From Lachnospiraceae bacterium (GTDB taxonomy: Bacteria > Bacillota > Clostridia > Lachnospirales > Lachnospiraceae): a DNA stretch of 51,059 nucleotides. Below the pieces are notes generated by a model. It was not told the DNA's origin. It did no database searches and worked only from the letters and a program-made list of their open reading frames with translations. A program made the position numbers and the translations under genes. Shown here one piece after another: positions 15,880 to 24,463 of the stretch (positions are counted from its first letter, which is position 1; each line of letters opens with the position of its first letter). The stretch spans positions 1 through 51,059 of the forward strand of contig JAGANQ010000032.1 in the NCBI GenBank assembly GCA_017624115.1, given 5' to 3'.

Positions 15880-15916
15880 GAAGCCTTATTTTATGCAGTT
15901 TTCTAAGAAGCCATAA

Positions 15917-16459
15917 TTAGCCGAAGTATCTCTTTAACAGACCCTCAAATGCCTTTCCGTGTCTAGCCTCATCACGAGCCATCTCATGCACGGTATCATG
16001 GATTGCGTCAAGGTTAGCAGCCTTTGCTCTCTTAGCTAAATCGAACTTACCTGCAGTAGCACCGTTCTCAGCGTCGACTCTCATCTCAAGGTTCTTCTTG
16101 GTGGAGTCTGTTACTACCTCGCCTAATAACTCAGCGAACTTTGCAGCATGCTCTGCTTCTTCCCATGCAGCCTTCTCCCAGTACAGACCGATTTCCGGGT
16201 AGCCTTCTCTGTGAGCAACTCTTGCCATAGCCAGATACATACCAACCTCAGAGCACTCACCTTCAAAATTAGCTCTTAAATCCTTAAGGATATCCTCACT
16301 GACACCCTGAGCTACTCCTACAACATGCTCAGCTGCCCATGTCTTCTCGCCGGACTGCTCGTTAAACTTGGAAGCCGGTGCCTTACAGATAGGGCAGGAC
16401 TCCGGTGCAGAATCTCCTTCATGAACATAACCACATACAGAACAAACAAATTTCTTCAT
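15917..16459 (-). CDS. Reverse-type rubrerythrin, peroxide reductase
   Basis: 180 residues. The rubredoxin-like iron site is N-terminal (C6/C9 and C22/C25 in CSVCG and CPICKAP), and the four-helix di-iron domain follows ([35 protein letters not shown] with the Glu/His ligands). Classical rubrerythrins have the opposite order, so this is the reverse-rubrerythrin form used by clostridia to reduce H2O2 and O2 with NADH-derived electrons. It acts in the cytoplasm. A PerR-type gene lies immediately upstream, and both promoters carry the same motif. AGGAGA precedes the start. Confidence 0.92.
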   Translation of the reverse strand: MKKFVCSVCGYVHEGDSAPESCPICKAPASKFNEQSGEKTWAAEHVVGVAQGVSEDILKDLRANFEGECSEVGMYLAMARVAHREGYPEIGLYWEKAAWEEAEHAAKFAELLGEVVTDSTKKNLEMRVDAENGATAGKFDLAKRAKAANLDAIHDTVHEMARDEARHGKAFEGLLKRYFG

Positions 16460-16500
16460 ACTTGTATTCTCCTTTGCCTAAGTTGATTTATTTTCTTTAA

Positions 16501-16556
16501 TTTAATAATAGTAATCATTACTGTTTTAATATATCATATAATACTTTTCATGTCAA
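16501..16556 (-). promoter_or_regulatory. Rubrerythrin promoter with PerR-type operator
   Basis: On the minus strand: TTGACA (16556-16551), 17 bases, TATATT (16533-16528), then the AT-rich site ATGATTACTATTATTAAA (16518-16501) over the likely start point. The same motif recurs upstream of the PerR gene (ATAATTACTGTTATTATAAT). Confidence 0.7.
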
Positions 16557-17002
16557 GCATTTTGAGAAAAATTTTCGTTTTCATTGGTTTGGGAAAACGA
16601 TTCCTCTTCCAGCTTCTCCCGGGTATTACATGCTTTACAGATACCATAAAAGTACAGGGTATGACCTTCTATTTTTCCACAAAACTTCCTGGAAGCGGCA
16701 AGATTAATAATGTCCATGTCGGGAAGCTCCAAATCGGATACACTCTGGCATTTCCGGCAGAAAAAGTGGTAATGTGGTGCTGTGCAGCCATCGAAATGGT
16801 CTGCATTATCTCCGCAGGAAAGCTTGAGAATTTCTCCTCGTTCTGCCAACAGAGAGAGATTGCGGTATACAGTTCCCAGGCTTATATTCGGAAAATCCTC
16901 ACGGATGTGGGAATATATTATATCTGCAGTCGGATGGTCCGTTCTGGCAGCAAGAAAGTCCTTGATAGCTTCCCGCTGACGGCTGTATTTCAACGCTTTC
17001 AT
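16553..17002 (-). CDS. perR: Fur family regulator, PerR type
   Basis: 149 residues: winged helix at 1-62 (SLGTVYRNLSLL is the recognition region), then the metal and dimer domain. The structural zinc site is C82/C85 and C122/C125. The regulatory site is H69/D71, H77, H79 and D90. D90 aligns with D104 of Bacillus PerR, where Fur has Glu, which favours peroxide sensing over iron sensing. It is upstream of and reads toward rubrerythrin, a typical PerR target. Its stop lies within the rubrerythrin -35 box. It probably represses both genes until H2O2 oxidises a metal-bound His. Confidence 0.88.
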   Translation of the reverse strand: MKALKYSRQREAIKDFLAARTDHPTADIIYSHIREDFPNISLGTVYRNLSLLAERGEILKLSCGDNADHFDGCTAPHYHFFCRKCQSVSDLELPDMDIINLAASRKFCGKIEGHTLYFYGICKACNTREKLEEESFSQTNENENFSQNA

Positions 17003-17016
17003 ATAATATCCTTTCT

Positions 17017-17056
17017 ATGCTTGTTGACAAGCATTATAATAACAGTAATTATTATC
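17017..17056 (-). promoter_or_regulatory. PerR gene leader with operator-like motif
   Basis: On the minus strand the motif ATAATTACTGTTATTATAAT (about 17051-17032) matches the rubrerythrin operator. Next to it is a perfect inverted repeat, ATGCTTGT-TG-ACAAGCAT (17017-17034). The pattern fits autoregulation. Confidence 0.6.
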
Positions 17057-17114
17057 AATTTTTATTATATATAAGATGAACACAGATGTCAAGCCGGATT
17101 ACCAAAAAACTGCT

Positions 17115-18803
17115 TTACAGCACTTTTTCTAATGATTTCAGTGAAGCCAGCGCTTCTTTTCTGGTGACGGCTTTGTCAGGCTGGCAGTTGTCCGGTATAA
17201 TACCGAGCCTGTGCGCAAGAGTGGTTGCATCTTCGGCCTGTGCAGATGCCTTGCGGCTCTTGTAGCCATTGACGGAGAAGGAGATAAGCTGTTCCCATGT
17301 CACTGGTTCCAGTGGATGGAAGGAGCCGTCCTTTGTATATTCTGGATTCACGAGAGAATTCTGATAGCTTACCTCGACCACTCCGGCGTACCATTCGTGA
17401 CCGACTACGTCCGGGTACATATCATTGTAGACATTCATCGGAACATATCCGACTGTCTTGACAAGATAATTGAGGAATTCTACACGCGTAATAATTTCCT
17501 CTGGGCGCTCCAGGTCTTTTTCGGCGGGCAGCGCAGAGACAGCTTCTGTCTCATAGCCTTCCGGCGGAAGCGGAAGCGTGATGGCCTGGGGAGGAATCCA
17601 TGCCGGCATATCCTTCTCAGGAAAATCAGCCAGTCCGTCAACTTTTAGCAAAGCGTCCGCGATATAACCGGCCATCAGATATGCACCATAGTCATTAGTG
17701 TGAGTATAATCCTTTGGATAGTAATAGCGCTTGGCACTGTCCAGACCTTCTTTTTTCACAAAGTCCATGCTGAATTGATGAAGGTCGATGACAGGCACAT
17801 TATATTCTCCGCCGACACGGAAGCATTCTGCGGCATAGTCGACTAATAAATCATTGTAAGTGCCGTCGCCCTTCCAGGTATTGCGGGCAAGCGGTGTGAC
17901 GATAACAGGAATCGCGCCAACGGCACGGATTTCTTCTATATAAGTAATCAGGCGGCTGCGGTAACCTCCCGCAGCATCCAGCTCCGGCAGTTTTTGGTCG
18001 TTGTGCGCAAACTGCATCAGATAATAATCGCCTTGATTAATAAAGCGGCGTACAATATCGTAATGGCCTTCACTGCGGAAGGATTCGGTAGTCAGACCGG
18101 AATGTGCATGATTGGATACGGCGATGCCCGGCTTTAAATAAGCGGACAGCATCTGTCCCCAGCCGCTGTAGCAGCAGCCTGGATCATATGGGTATGCACC
18201 GCTCTGGTCTGTGACGGTGGAATCCCCGGCTATGTAGATGGTACGAACGTCAGCTTCTGTGACGGTAAGTGCTGAGAGAATCACCTGACTGCCAAAGAGG
18301 GTGATATCCAGTGTGGTATCGGTATAAGCCTCCTCCTTGCCGCGAGGGATGATATCACAGATATTAACAGTGAATTCCATGGTGCGGCTTTCGTGTGGCT
18401 GAAGAGTGATGCAGCGTGCAGCCAGATGACGACGGCCGGTGAAAACAGTCAGATCATCACAGCCTCTGTCACCGCCATTTACGGTGAGGGTAATCTGATA
18501 ATTCCCCTGCTTTGGAACCTTTAGTTTAAAGGTCAGAGGAAGAGAGGAGGGCTCATAAGCAGAGCTGTCAGAGACAGTGACACCCTCCGGGGTATCTGTA
18601 AGCACGGTAAGCTCTCTGCCGTTGTCCCAGTACCAGGTGGAATAAGCTGAGTTAAGCTCAGGAAGCTGAAGAAGCTCCTGCTCATTTCTGTTGCGTTCGA
18701 TTACGAAGCCAAAGCCGGATTCCTCTGTGTACAGGGAAGAGGCGTCTGCAAGAACCGCATGCTCTGGCTGTGCCTTTGAAAAGGCAATAGATGTCTGATA
18801 CAT
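17115..18803 (-). CDS. SGNH/GDSL esterase, rhamnogalacturonan acetylesterase type (CE12-like)
   Basis: 562 residues. Residues 1-185 form a beta-rich domain typical of CE12 enzymes. The SGNH core follows: GDSTV (193-197), N268 in HND, and D365/H368 in DYTHTND as the Asp-His pair. Such enzymes remove acetyl groups from rhamnogalacturonan. The last 120 residues resemble S-layer-homology repeats (TRVEFLNYLVKTVGYVPMN, then DMYPDV), yet no signal peptide is present, so the protein is probably cytoplasmic. The start is set at ATG 18803 behind GGAG; the frame extends 13 codons upstream without a better site. It is divergent from the GH112 gene. Confidence 0.85.
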   Translation of the reverse strand: MYQTSIAFSKAQPEHAVLADASSLYTEESGFGFVIERNRNEQELLQLPELNSAYSTWYWDNGRELTVLTDTPEGVTVSDSSAYEPSSLPLTFKLKVPKQGNYQITLTVNGGDRGCDDLTVFTGRRHLAARCITLQPHESRTMEFTVNICDIIPRGKEEAYTDTTLDITLFGSQVILSALTVTEADVRTIYIAGDSTVTDQSGAYPYDPGCCYSGWGQMLSAYLKPGIAVSNHAHSGLTTESFRSEGHYDIVRRFINQGDYYLMQFAHNDQKLPELDAAGGYRSRLITYIEEIRAVGAIPVIVTPLARNTWKGDGTYNDLLVDYAAECFRVGGEYNVPVIDLHQFSMDFVKKEGLDSAKRYYYPKDYTHTNDYGAYLMAGYIADALLKVDGLADFPEKDMPAWIPPQAITLPLPPEGYETEAVSALPAEKDLERPEEIITRVEFLNYLVKTVGYVPMNVYNDMYPDVVGHEWYAGVVEVSYQNSLVNPEYTKDGSFHPLEPVTWEQLISFSVNGYKSRKASAQAEDATTLAHRLGIIPDNCQPDKAVTRKEALASLKSLEKVL

Positions 18804-18857
18804 AATAAGCTCCATTTCCGCACAATGTGCAATTTTTCTCAAATTTAGTTTAGAAAT

Positions 18858-18886
18858 ATTATATAATACATTGAAAAAAAAGCCAA
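18858..18886 (-). promoter_or_regulatory. Promoter of the CE12-like gene
   Basis: On the minus strand: TTGGCT (18886-18881), 17 bases, TATAAT (18863-18858). A plus-strand TATAAT-like box near 18908 may serve the divergent GH112 gene, but no clear -35 box was found. Confidence 0.65.
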
Positions 18887-18964
18887 TATCCTGTAGACTA
18901 AATATATAATGAACTGCAACAATGAAAATGCCGTGCGATACGGCGAAATGGAGGAAAGTAAGGA

Positions 18965-21139
18965 ATGGGAGAGGCTTTAAAAAGAGACAGCTTTACACTT
19001 CCGGGAGAATCCGGATATGAAGACCTGACGTTAAAACTTGCAAAGAAATGGGGCGCTGATGTTATCCGTGACAGTGACGGTACACAGTTATCCGATGAGA
19101 TTACAAATTCCGGTTATGGAATTTATTCTACCATCTGCCTGATTCGTTCTGACAATGCGTGGGCAAAGCAGAACATGGACAAGCTGCAGCAGAATTTCCT
19201 GATGAGCTATCCGGTAGTGGCAGAGGATACCACTGTGACGATTCAGCCATTAAAGGGATATTTTACACAGCAGTTTATGGTAAATACGAAGGATGACCCG
19301 AAGGAGTTCTGGCAGGTATTTGACCGTACCACGGACGAAGAGGTGGCTTTAGCTGACTGGGATTACAACCGGGAGACCGGCGAGGTGGTTGTCAGAAATG
19401 CGAAGAAGTGGCATAAATATACAGTAAACTTCCTGGCTGTGCGTCTGTGGGAAGAGATTTCCATGTATAACCATATCACAAATGACTGGGGTGATAAGGA
19501 ACATCTGATGGCCGTTGAGCCGAGATACCCGGAGACACAGGAGAATATTCTGAAGTGGCTGGAGGAGTGGTGTGTTGCTCATCCTGCTACTACAGTAGTA
19601 CGTTTCACTTCGATGTTCTACAACTTTGCATGGTTCTGGGGCGATGATATTGACTGCAGAAATATCTACAGTGACTGGGGTTCCTACGATTTTACGGCGA
19701 ATCCGGTGGCGCTTCGTGCATTTGAACAGGAAAAGGGCTACAAAATGACCTCTGAGGATTTTGTAAACAAAGGGCTGTACAATCAGACACATAATGCACC
19801 GTCTGAGAAATACCGTGAGTGGATGGACTTTGTAAATCGCTTTGTAGTAGAGTTTGGTAAGAAGTGCATTGACCTTGTACATAAATATGGAAAGAAAGCG
19901 TATGTGTTCTATGATGACAGCTGGATTGGTGTGGAGCCTTACGGCAAGCGTTTCCCTGAGTTTGGCTTCGATGGACTGATTAAATGTGTATTCAGCGGTT
20001 TTGAGGCAAGACTCTGTGCAGGTGCACAGGGAATTGATACCAGAGAGTTAAGACTTCATCCGTATCTGTTCCCGACAGGTCTGTCCGGTGAGCCGACATT
20101 TGCACCGGGAGGAAATCCGAAGTTGGATGCACAGAAGTTTTGGCAGAATGTGAGACGTGCGCTGCTGCGTAAGCCGGTAGACCGTATCGGCCTTGGCGGT
20201 TATCTGCATCTGGTAGAGCCGTTCCCGGATTTTTGCGATTATATGGAGAAGGTGACAGACGAGTTCCGCTTGTTAAAGAGCTTCCATCAGGCTGGTGACC
20301 CATATGTGATTCCTGGCAAGGTTATGATTCTGACCGCATGGGGCTCCTTGCGTTCCTGGACTTGCAGCGGACATCTGCATGAGCACCCGGAGGTAGATTT
20401 GATTAACGTGATTGAGTCTCTGTCCGGTCTGCCGTTTGATGTAGAATTCAAGAGCTTTGATGATATCGTGGCTGATGGTATCGGAAGTGATGTGAAGGTT
20501 ATTATCAATGCCGGTGTGCTGAACAGTGCATGGAGCGGCGGCGACAATTGGAAGAGAGCAGAGGTAGTGGAGAAGATTACGGAGTTTGTGGCAAATGGCG
20601 GCGGATTTATCGGTGTCAATGAGCCTTCTGCAGCAGAGCACAGCAGCCAGTTCTTCCAGCTTTCCCATATCCTTGGTGTGGATAAGGATCTTGGAACAAA
20701 GAAGTGTCTTGGCAAGTATGCTTATAAGGTACAGGCTGACAGCTTCATTACAGCAGAAAATAAAAACATTGACCTTCCAATCTGTGATGGTGTCTATGCA
20801 CTGGGCAAGGATACGATGGTGCTTGCAGAGAAGAACGGCACACCGATGGTGACAGCCGGCAGCTTTGACAAAGGCCGCAGTGTATACTTCTCCGGCTATC
20901 GTTTTAACCTGGAGAATACAAGACTGTTGATGCGTGCGATTCTGTATGCAGGACAGAATGAGAAGGCAATGGAGACTTATGTATGCTCCAATCCGATGAC
21001 AGAATGTGCTTATTATCCGGGCAGCGGCAAGCTGGTTATTATCAATAATACCGGAGATACACAGACGACAACGGTACGCATGGAGAACGGTAAGGAGGTT
21101 ACTGTGACACTGGCACCGTTTGATATCGAAATACAGTAA
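18965..21139 (+). CDS. GH112 phosphorylase, probably beta-1,4-galactosyl-L-rhamnose phosphorylase
   Basis: 724 residues matching the GH112 galactoside phosphorylase family along its length: TLPGESGYEDLTLKLAKKWG at the N-terminus, and DDSWIGVEPY (317-326), where D317 or D318 should be the general acid. FDGLIKCVFSGFEARLCAG and RELRLHPYLFPTGLSGEPTF follow, then a glutaminase-like domain and a C-terminal beta domain. GH112 enzymes cleave Gal-beta-1,3-HexNAc (lacto/galacto-N-biose) or Gal-beta-1,4-Rha with phosphate, giving galactose-1-phosphate. CE12, GH105 and PL11 neighbours point to the Gal-Rha type, since that unit occurs in RG-I side chains. No signal peptide; cytoplasmic. GGAGG precedes the start. 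Confidence 0.88.
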   Translation: MGEALKRDSFTLPGESGYEDLTLKLAKKWGADVIRDSDGTQLSDEITNSGYGIYSTICLIRSDNAWAKQNMDKLQQNFLMSYPVVAEDTTVTIQPLKGYFTQQFMVNTKDDPKEFWQVFDRTTDEEVALADWDYNRETGEVVVRNAKKWHKYTVNFLAVRLWEEISMYNHITNDWGDKEHLMAVEPRYPETQENILKWLEEWCVAHPATTVVRFTSMFYNFAWFWGDDIDCRNIYSDWGSYDFTANPVALRAFEQEKGYKMTSEDFVNKGLYNQTHNAPSEKYREWMDFVNRFVVEFGKKCIDLVHKYGKKAYVFYDDSWIGVEPYGKRFPEFGFDGLIKCVFSGFEARLCAGAQGIDTRELRLHPYLFPTGLSGEPTFAPGGNPKLDAQKFWQNVRRALLRKPVDRIGLGGYLHLVEPFPDFCDYMEKVTDEFRLLKSFHQAGDPYVIPGKVMILTAWGSLRSWTCSGHLHEHPEVDLINVIESLSGLPFDVEFKSFDDIVADGIGSDVKVIINAGVLNSAWSGGDNWKRAEVVEKITEFVANGGGFIGVNEPSAAEHSSQFFQLSHILGVDKDLGTKKCLGKYAYKVQADSFITAENKNIDLPICDGVYALGKDTMVLAEKNGTPMVTAGSFDKGRSVYFSGYRFNLENTRLLMRAILYAGQNEKAMETYVCSNPMTECAYYPGSGKLVIINNTGDTQTTTVRMENGKEVTVTLAPFDIEIQ

Positions 21140-21150
21140 GAAGTAATGTA

Positions 21151-21185
21151 AAAAAGCGCCGGACAATAGGCTTCCGGCGCTTTTT
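21151..21185. terminator. Bidirectional terminator after GH112
   Basis: A 13-bp perfect stem (21151-21163 with 21173-21185) with A and T tracts on both sides. It separates the convergent GH112 and AraC genes. Confidence 0.9.
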
Positions 21186-21207
21186 ATTTTATGTATTCAG
21201 CCATTGG

Positions 21208-22158
21208 CTATATCCAGCCAGGATATTTTTCCACGGCACCGCGGTCTGATTTTCCTTCTTCAAATAAGATATTCTTCTTCCAGTCGCGAGGTGAGGTTCC
21301 CATGGACTTGGCAAAACAGCGGTTAAAGGTGGAAACAGAGTTAAAACCGACTGCTTCTGATATGTAGAGTACCGATTCTTCTGTTGTCTTCAACATAATG
21401 CAGGCATGATAAATGCGGGTATTGTTGATAAATTCCAATGGCGAGGTGCCTGTTGTGGAATGGAAAATCCGACGGAAATGTGTCTCACTTAGATGGCACA
21501 TATCGGCAAGCTCTTTTACAGTAAAATTTAGCATGTAATTTTTATGAATATAGTCGAGAGCGGGGGCAATGGCAATTCTCCCATCCCCCAAATCCAGCCG
21601 AGGGGGGGTCTCTCCGGAAACTGAGACAGGCTCCTGGGAACGCTGGAATTCTATACAGAGAGCCAGCAAAAGCGCACGCACGGTTATCTGATAGTTCTCA
21701 GGCTTCTTCTCCAGTTCTTCGGCAACCGCTGTAGCAAGAGAGTAGATCTTTGGAAAACTTTCCCTACTGTAAATAAAGCGGAAATTAGGGACATTTACCA
21801 TTGATAAATCCGAAATCGGTGCAGCATTCCCCGGAAACATATTTCGAAACAGTTCATCCGGATTCAGAAAAATATAATTCCAGAGACTTGCCTCACCCGG
21901 AGAACTGTATGTAGTATGCGGAAGATTCCGGGGAACACAGGAAATATCGCCTTCTTTGAAAGCGAGAGGAGTGCCTTCAAACTCCATATAGCCGCTCTGC
22001 GACAGGCAGATGCCTATTTCGAGACAGTTATGAAAATGAAGGCGGTTACTTTTGACATCAGAAATATGCCATCTGTCGCCGGACAGAAGGATGACAGGGA
22101 AGGACATGGGTAAATCGTAGTGTCGATATTCAGTGATGGTCTTCTGCTTCTTTGGCAT
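21208..22158 (-). CDS. AraC family regulator with cupin sensor, likely RG-I locus regulator
   Basis: 316 residues. The N-terminal part (about 25-150) has cupin-like strands (HFHNCLEIGICLSQSGYME). Two helix-turn-helix units at 205-305 follow: VKELADMCHLSETHFRRIF, then VLYISEAVGFNSVSTFNRCF with the AraC-typical ending. It is divergent to the ABC transporter operon and next to GH112, so it probably activates these genes on binding an RG-I-derived sugar. Its own promoter is at 22215-22243. Ligand and target sites were not identified. Confidence 0.88.
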   Translation of the reverse strand: MPKKQKTITEYRHYDLPMSFPVILLSGDRWHISDVKSNRLHFHNCLEIGICLSQSGYMEFEGTPLAFKEGDISCVPRNLPHTTYSSPGEASLWNYIFLNPDELFRNMFPGNAAPISDLSMVNVPNFRFIYSRESFPKIYSLATAVAEELEKKPENYQITVRALLLALCIEFQRSQEPVSVSGETPPRLDLGDGRIAIAPALDYIHKNYMLNFTVKELADMCHLSETHFRRIFHSTTGTSPLEFINNTRIYHACIMLKTTEESVLYISEAVGFNSVSTFNRCFAKSMGTSPRDWKKNILFEEGKSDRGAVEKYPGWI

Positions 22159-22214
22159 AAAATTACCTTTTCCTTTATAATAACGTTTTGAATGAAACCA
22201 GTTTTAATACATTA

Positions 22215-22243
22215 AGTATACTAAAAAAAACACTGTTTTTCAA
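22215..22243 (-). promoter_or_regulatory. Promoter of the AraC gene
   Basis: On the minus strand: TTGAAA (22243-22238), 17 bases, TATACT (22220-22215). In the rest of the divergent region (22244-22472) I found no clear plus-strand sigma-A promoter, as expected of an activator-dependent operon. An imperfect repeat, AGAGCG...CGCTCT, lies near 22410-22445. Confidence 0.6.
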
Positions 22244-22472
22244 CTGTCAACCATGGACATCCTATCATCAAAACATACAAAAAACGACTGCAGATATATC
22301 TAATAAGCGGTAAAAATAGATAATAAATGGTTGAAAATGCGTTGTTTTAGTAACGAAGTGCTTAGAATCAAACGCTCGAATTGTGTAATATGTATATATC
22401 GAAAGCAAATCAGAGCGGGAAAACAAACAGATTATACAACGCTCTGGTGCTGGAACAAGAGGAGGATGAAGC

Positions 22473-23423
22473 ATGGCAAAGAAAAAAACAGCATTAGCTT
22501 CCGTGCCTAACAAGAAAGGTCTGGCTGTTTGTCTGAAGCGTGACTGGCAGTTATACTTTCTTTTGATTTTTCCGATTCTCTGTGTAATTCTATTTAATTA
22601 TGCAGCGTATCCGGGACTTCGTATGGCATTCATGAATTACAAGCCGGCAAAAGGCTATGAAGGCAGTGAATGGGTTGGCTTTGAAATCTTTCAGAAGATA
22701 TTCAGAGATAAGGACTTCATAAGAGCCTTGAGAAACTCTTTGGTATTTAATTTCCTGGATTTGATTGTGGGATTCCCAATGCCGATTATCCTGGCGATTT
22801 TACTGAATGAACTTCGTTATCCGATGTTTAAGAAGGTGACACAGACAATTCTGTATCTGCCGCATTTCTTATCATGGGTTATCATCGCCAGTGTTGCGCT
22901 TAACCTGTTTAAGCCAAGCACAGGACTTGTTAACATCTGGCTGATGAAGATGGGCTGGATAGATGAGGGTATTCCATTCCTGACAGAAAAATGGCACTGG
23001 GCAGTCACATACGAGCTGATTTATGTATGGCAGACGATGGGCTGGGGAACGATTATTTATCTCGCAGCCATTGCGGGCATCAATGGGGAACTGTATGAGG
23101 CAGCAGATATTGACGGTGCGAACCGCTGGCAGAAGATATGGAATATTACACTGCCAAGTATTAAGTGAACGATTGTTACTCTGTTGATTATGAACCTTGG
23201 ACGTGTGATGGGAAGTAACTTTGAACGACTGGATTCCTTTGATAACGTACAGGTGCGTGATTTCCAGTATCAGCTTGCTATCTATATTTATGATAAGGGT
23301 CTTTCTGGAAGCAATTTCAGTAAGGCTACAGCAGTAGGTTTGTTCCAGTCTATTACCGGTCTGATTCTGGTACTGGCTACAGATAAATTTGCCAAGATTC
23401 TTGGCGAAGACGGATTGATTTAA
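22473..23423 (+). pseudogene. Sugar ABC transporter permease (LplB type) with in-frame TGA
   Basis: The frame encodes a 316-residue LplB-type permease but is interrupted by TGA at 23166-23168 (codon 232). The upstream part has the N-terminal cytoplasmic tail, the first helices and the ABC loop (EAADIDGANRWQKIWNITLP). After the stop the same frame continues without any indel as TIVTLLIMNLGRVMGSNFERLD and ends normally at 23423. Intact relatives read straight through this point, usually with P, N, G or R there. The last two helices would be lost. Possible causes are a single-base mutation (for example CGA or GGA to TGA) or a base error; readthrough is less likely. It is the first gene of a permease-permease-binding protein operon. 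Confidence 0.85.
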
Positions 23424-23437
23424 GGAGGGAATGTAAA

Positions 23438-24352
23438 ATGGCAAAGAATATGAATGATGATGATTCCCGCTTTAATACGCCCCATGGCGTACATAAAATT
23501 AAAATCAGTGATATTATCATAATGGCAGTTATTACAATACTGTGCCTGACCTGTGTTGTGCCGTTCTTGCATCTGGCAGCAAAATCTGTCAGCAGTAATA
23601 CAGCAGTATTATCAAAGAGCGTATACTTCTGGCCGAAGGGTTTTAACTTTGACGCATATGCAGCTATTTTCCGTGATGGACAGATGACGCATGCAATGGT
23701 ATATACGGTTGAAATGACACTGATATTTACCATACTGGGTATGGTTGTATGTACCTGTGCGGCATACCCGCTTTCTAAGAAGAGATTGAAGGGAAGAAGC
23801 GTTATTTCAGTTATGCTGATGCTGACCATGTATTTTAACGCGGGTCTGATTCCTTCCTACCTGCTGATGAAGCAGCTCCATCTTTTAAATACGATGTGGG
23901 TATTGATTTTACCGTTGATTTTCTCACCGTATAACATGCTGATTATGAAGAGCTTCTTACAGTCCTCAATACCGGACAGCCTGGAGGAATCGGCATTCCT
24001 GGATGGCGCGACAAACTTCCAGATATTGTTTAAGATTGTACTTCCGCTTTCCAAGCCGATTATTGCGACGCTGAGCCTGTTCTATGCGGTAGGACGCTGG
24101 AATGCCTATGCAGATGCAAAGTATTATATTACAAAGAAGGCACTGCAGCCATTACAGTACATCTTAAGCAACATGGTGAAATCGGCAGCGGACAGTGCAG
24201 CCAGCCTTTCCGAGGCATCCCAGGTTACAAGTACTCCTGAGGTTTATCAGGCAGCAGCCGTTATGTTTGCGACGATTCCGATTATGTGTATCTATCCGTT
24301 TGTACAGAAGTACTTCGTAAAGGGCACTATGATTGGTGCGGTAAAGGGTTAA
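23438..24352 (+). CDS. Carbohydrate ABC transporter permease (YtcP/LplC type)
   Basis: 304 residues, six membrane helices. The first helix follows a short charged tail (KISDIIIMAVITILCLTCVVP). The binding-protein-dependent permease loop is visible as EESAFLDGATNFQILFKIVLPLSKP, which couples to the ATPase. It sits 14 bases after the first permease and ends 111 bases before the binding protein gene. The window holds no ATPase, so a shared MsmX-type ATPase is expected. Its substrate is probably RG-I oligosaccharide by context. It looks intact, but its partner permease is interrupted. Confidence 0.92.
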   Translation: MAKNMNDDDSRFNTPHGVHKIKISDIIIMAVITILCLTCVVPFLHLAAKSVSSNTAVLSKSVYFWPKGFNFDAYAAIFRDGQMTHAMVYTVEMTLIFTILGMVVCTCAAYPLSKKRLKGRSVISVMLMLTMYFNAGLIPSYLLMKQLHLLNTMWVLILPLIFSPYNMLIMKSFLQSSIPDSLEESAFLDGATNFQILFKIVLPLSKPIIATLSLFYAVGRWNAYADAKYYITKKALQPLQYILSNMVKSAADSAASLSEASQVTSTPEVYQAAAVMFATIPIMCIYPFVQKYFVKGTMIGAVKG

Positions 24353-24463
24353 TTGGAACAGTAGATTTATTATGGTAGTAAATCCGAGTGTCGGATTTCT
24401 ATATATACATACGGTAGAAATACTGTAACAGTATATTCTTCAATATATAAAGGAGGAAAAGAT

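Noticed and set aside
20273-21166. Long open frame of 297 codons on the minus strand
   Set aside because: It is the shadow of the GH112 gene in another frame, rich in Cys and His, with no family resemblance.
22473-23423. Selenocysteine or recoded UGA in the permease
   Set aside because: No selenocysteine element is seen just downstream and this permease family does not use selenocysteine.
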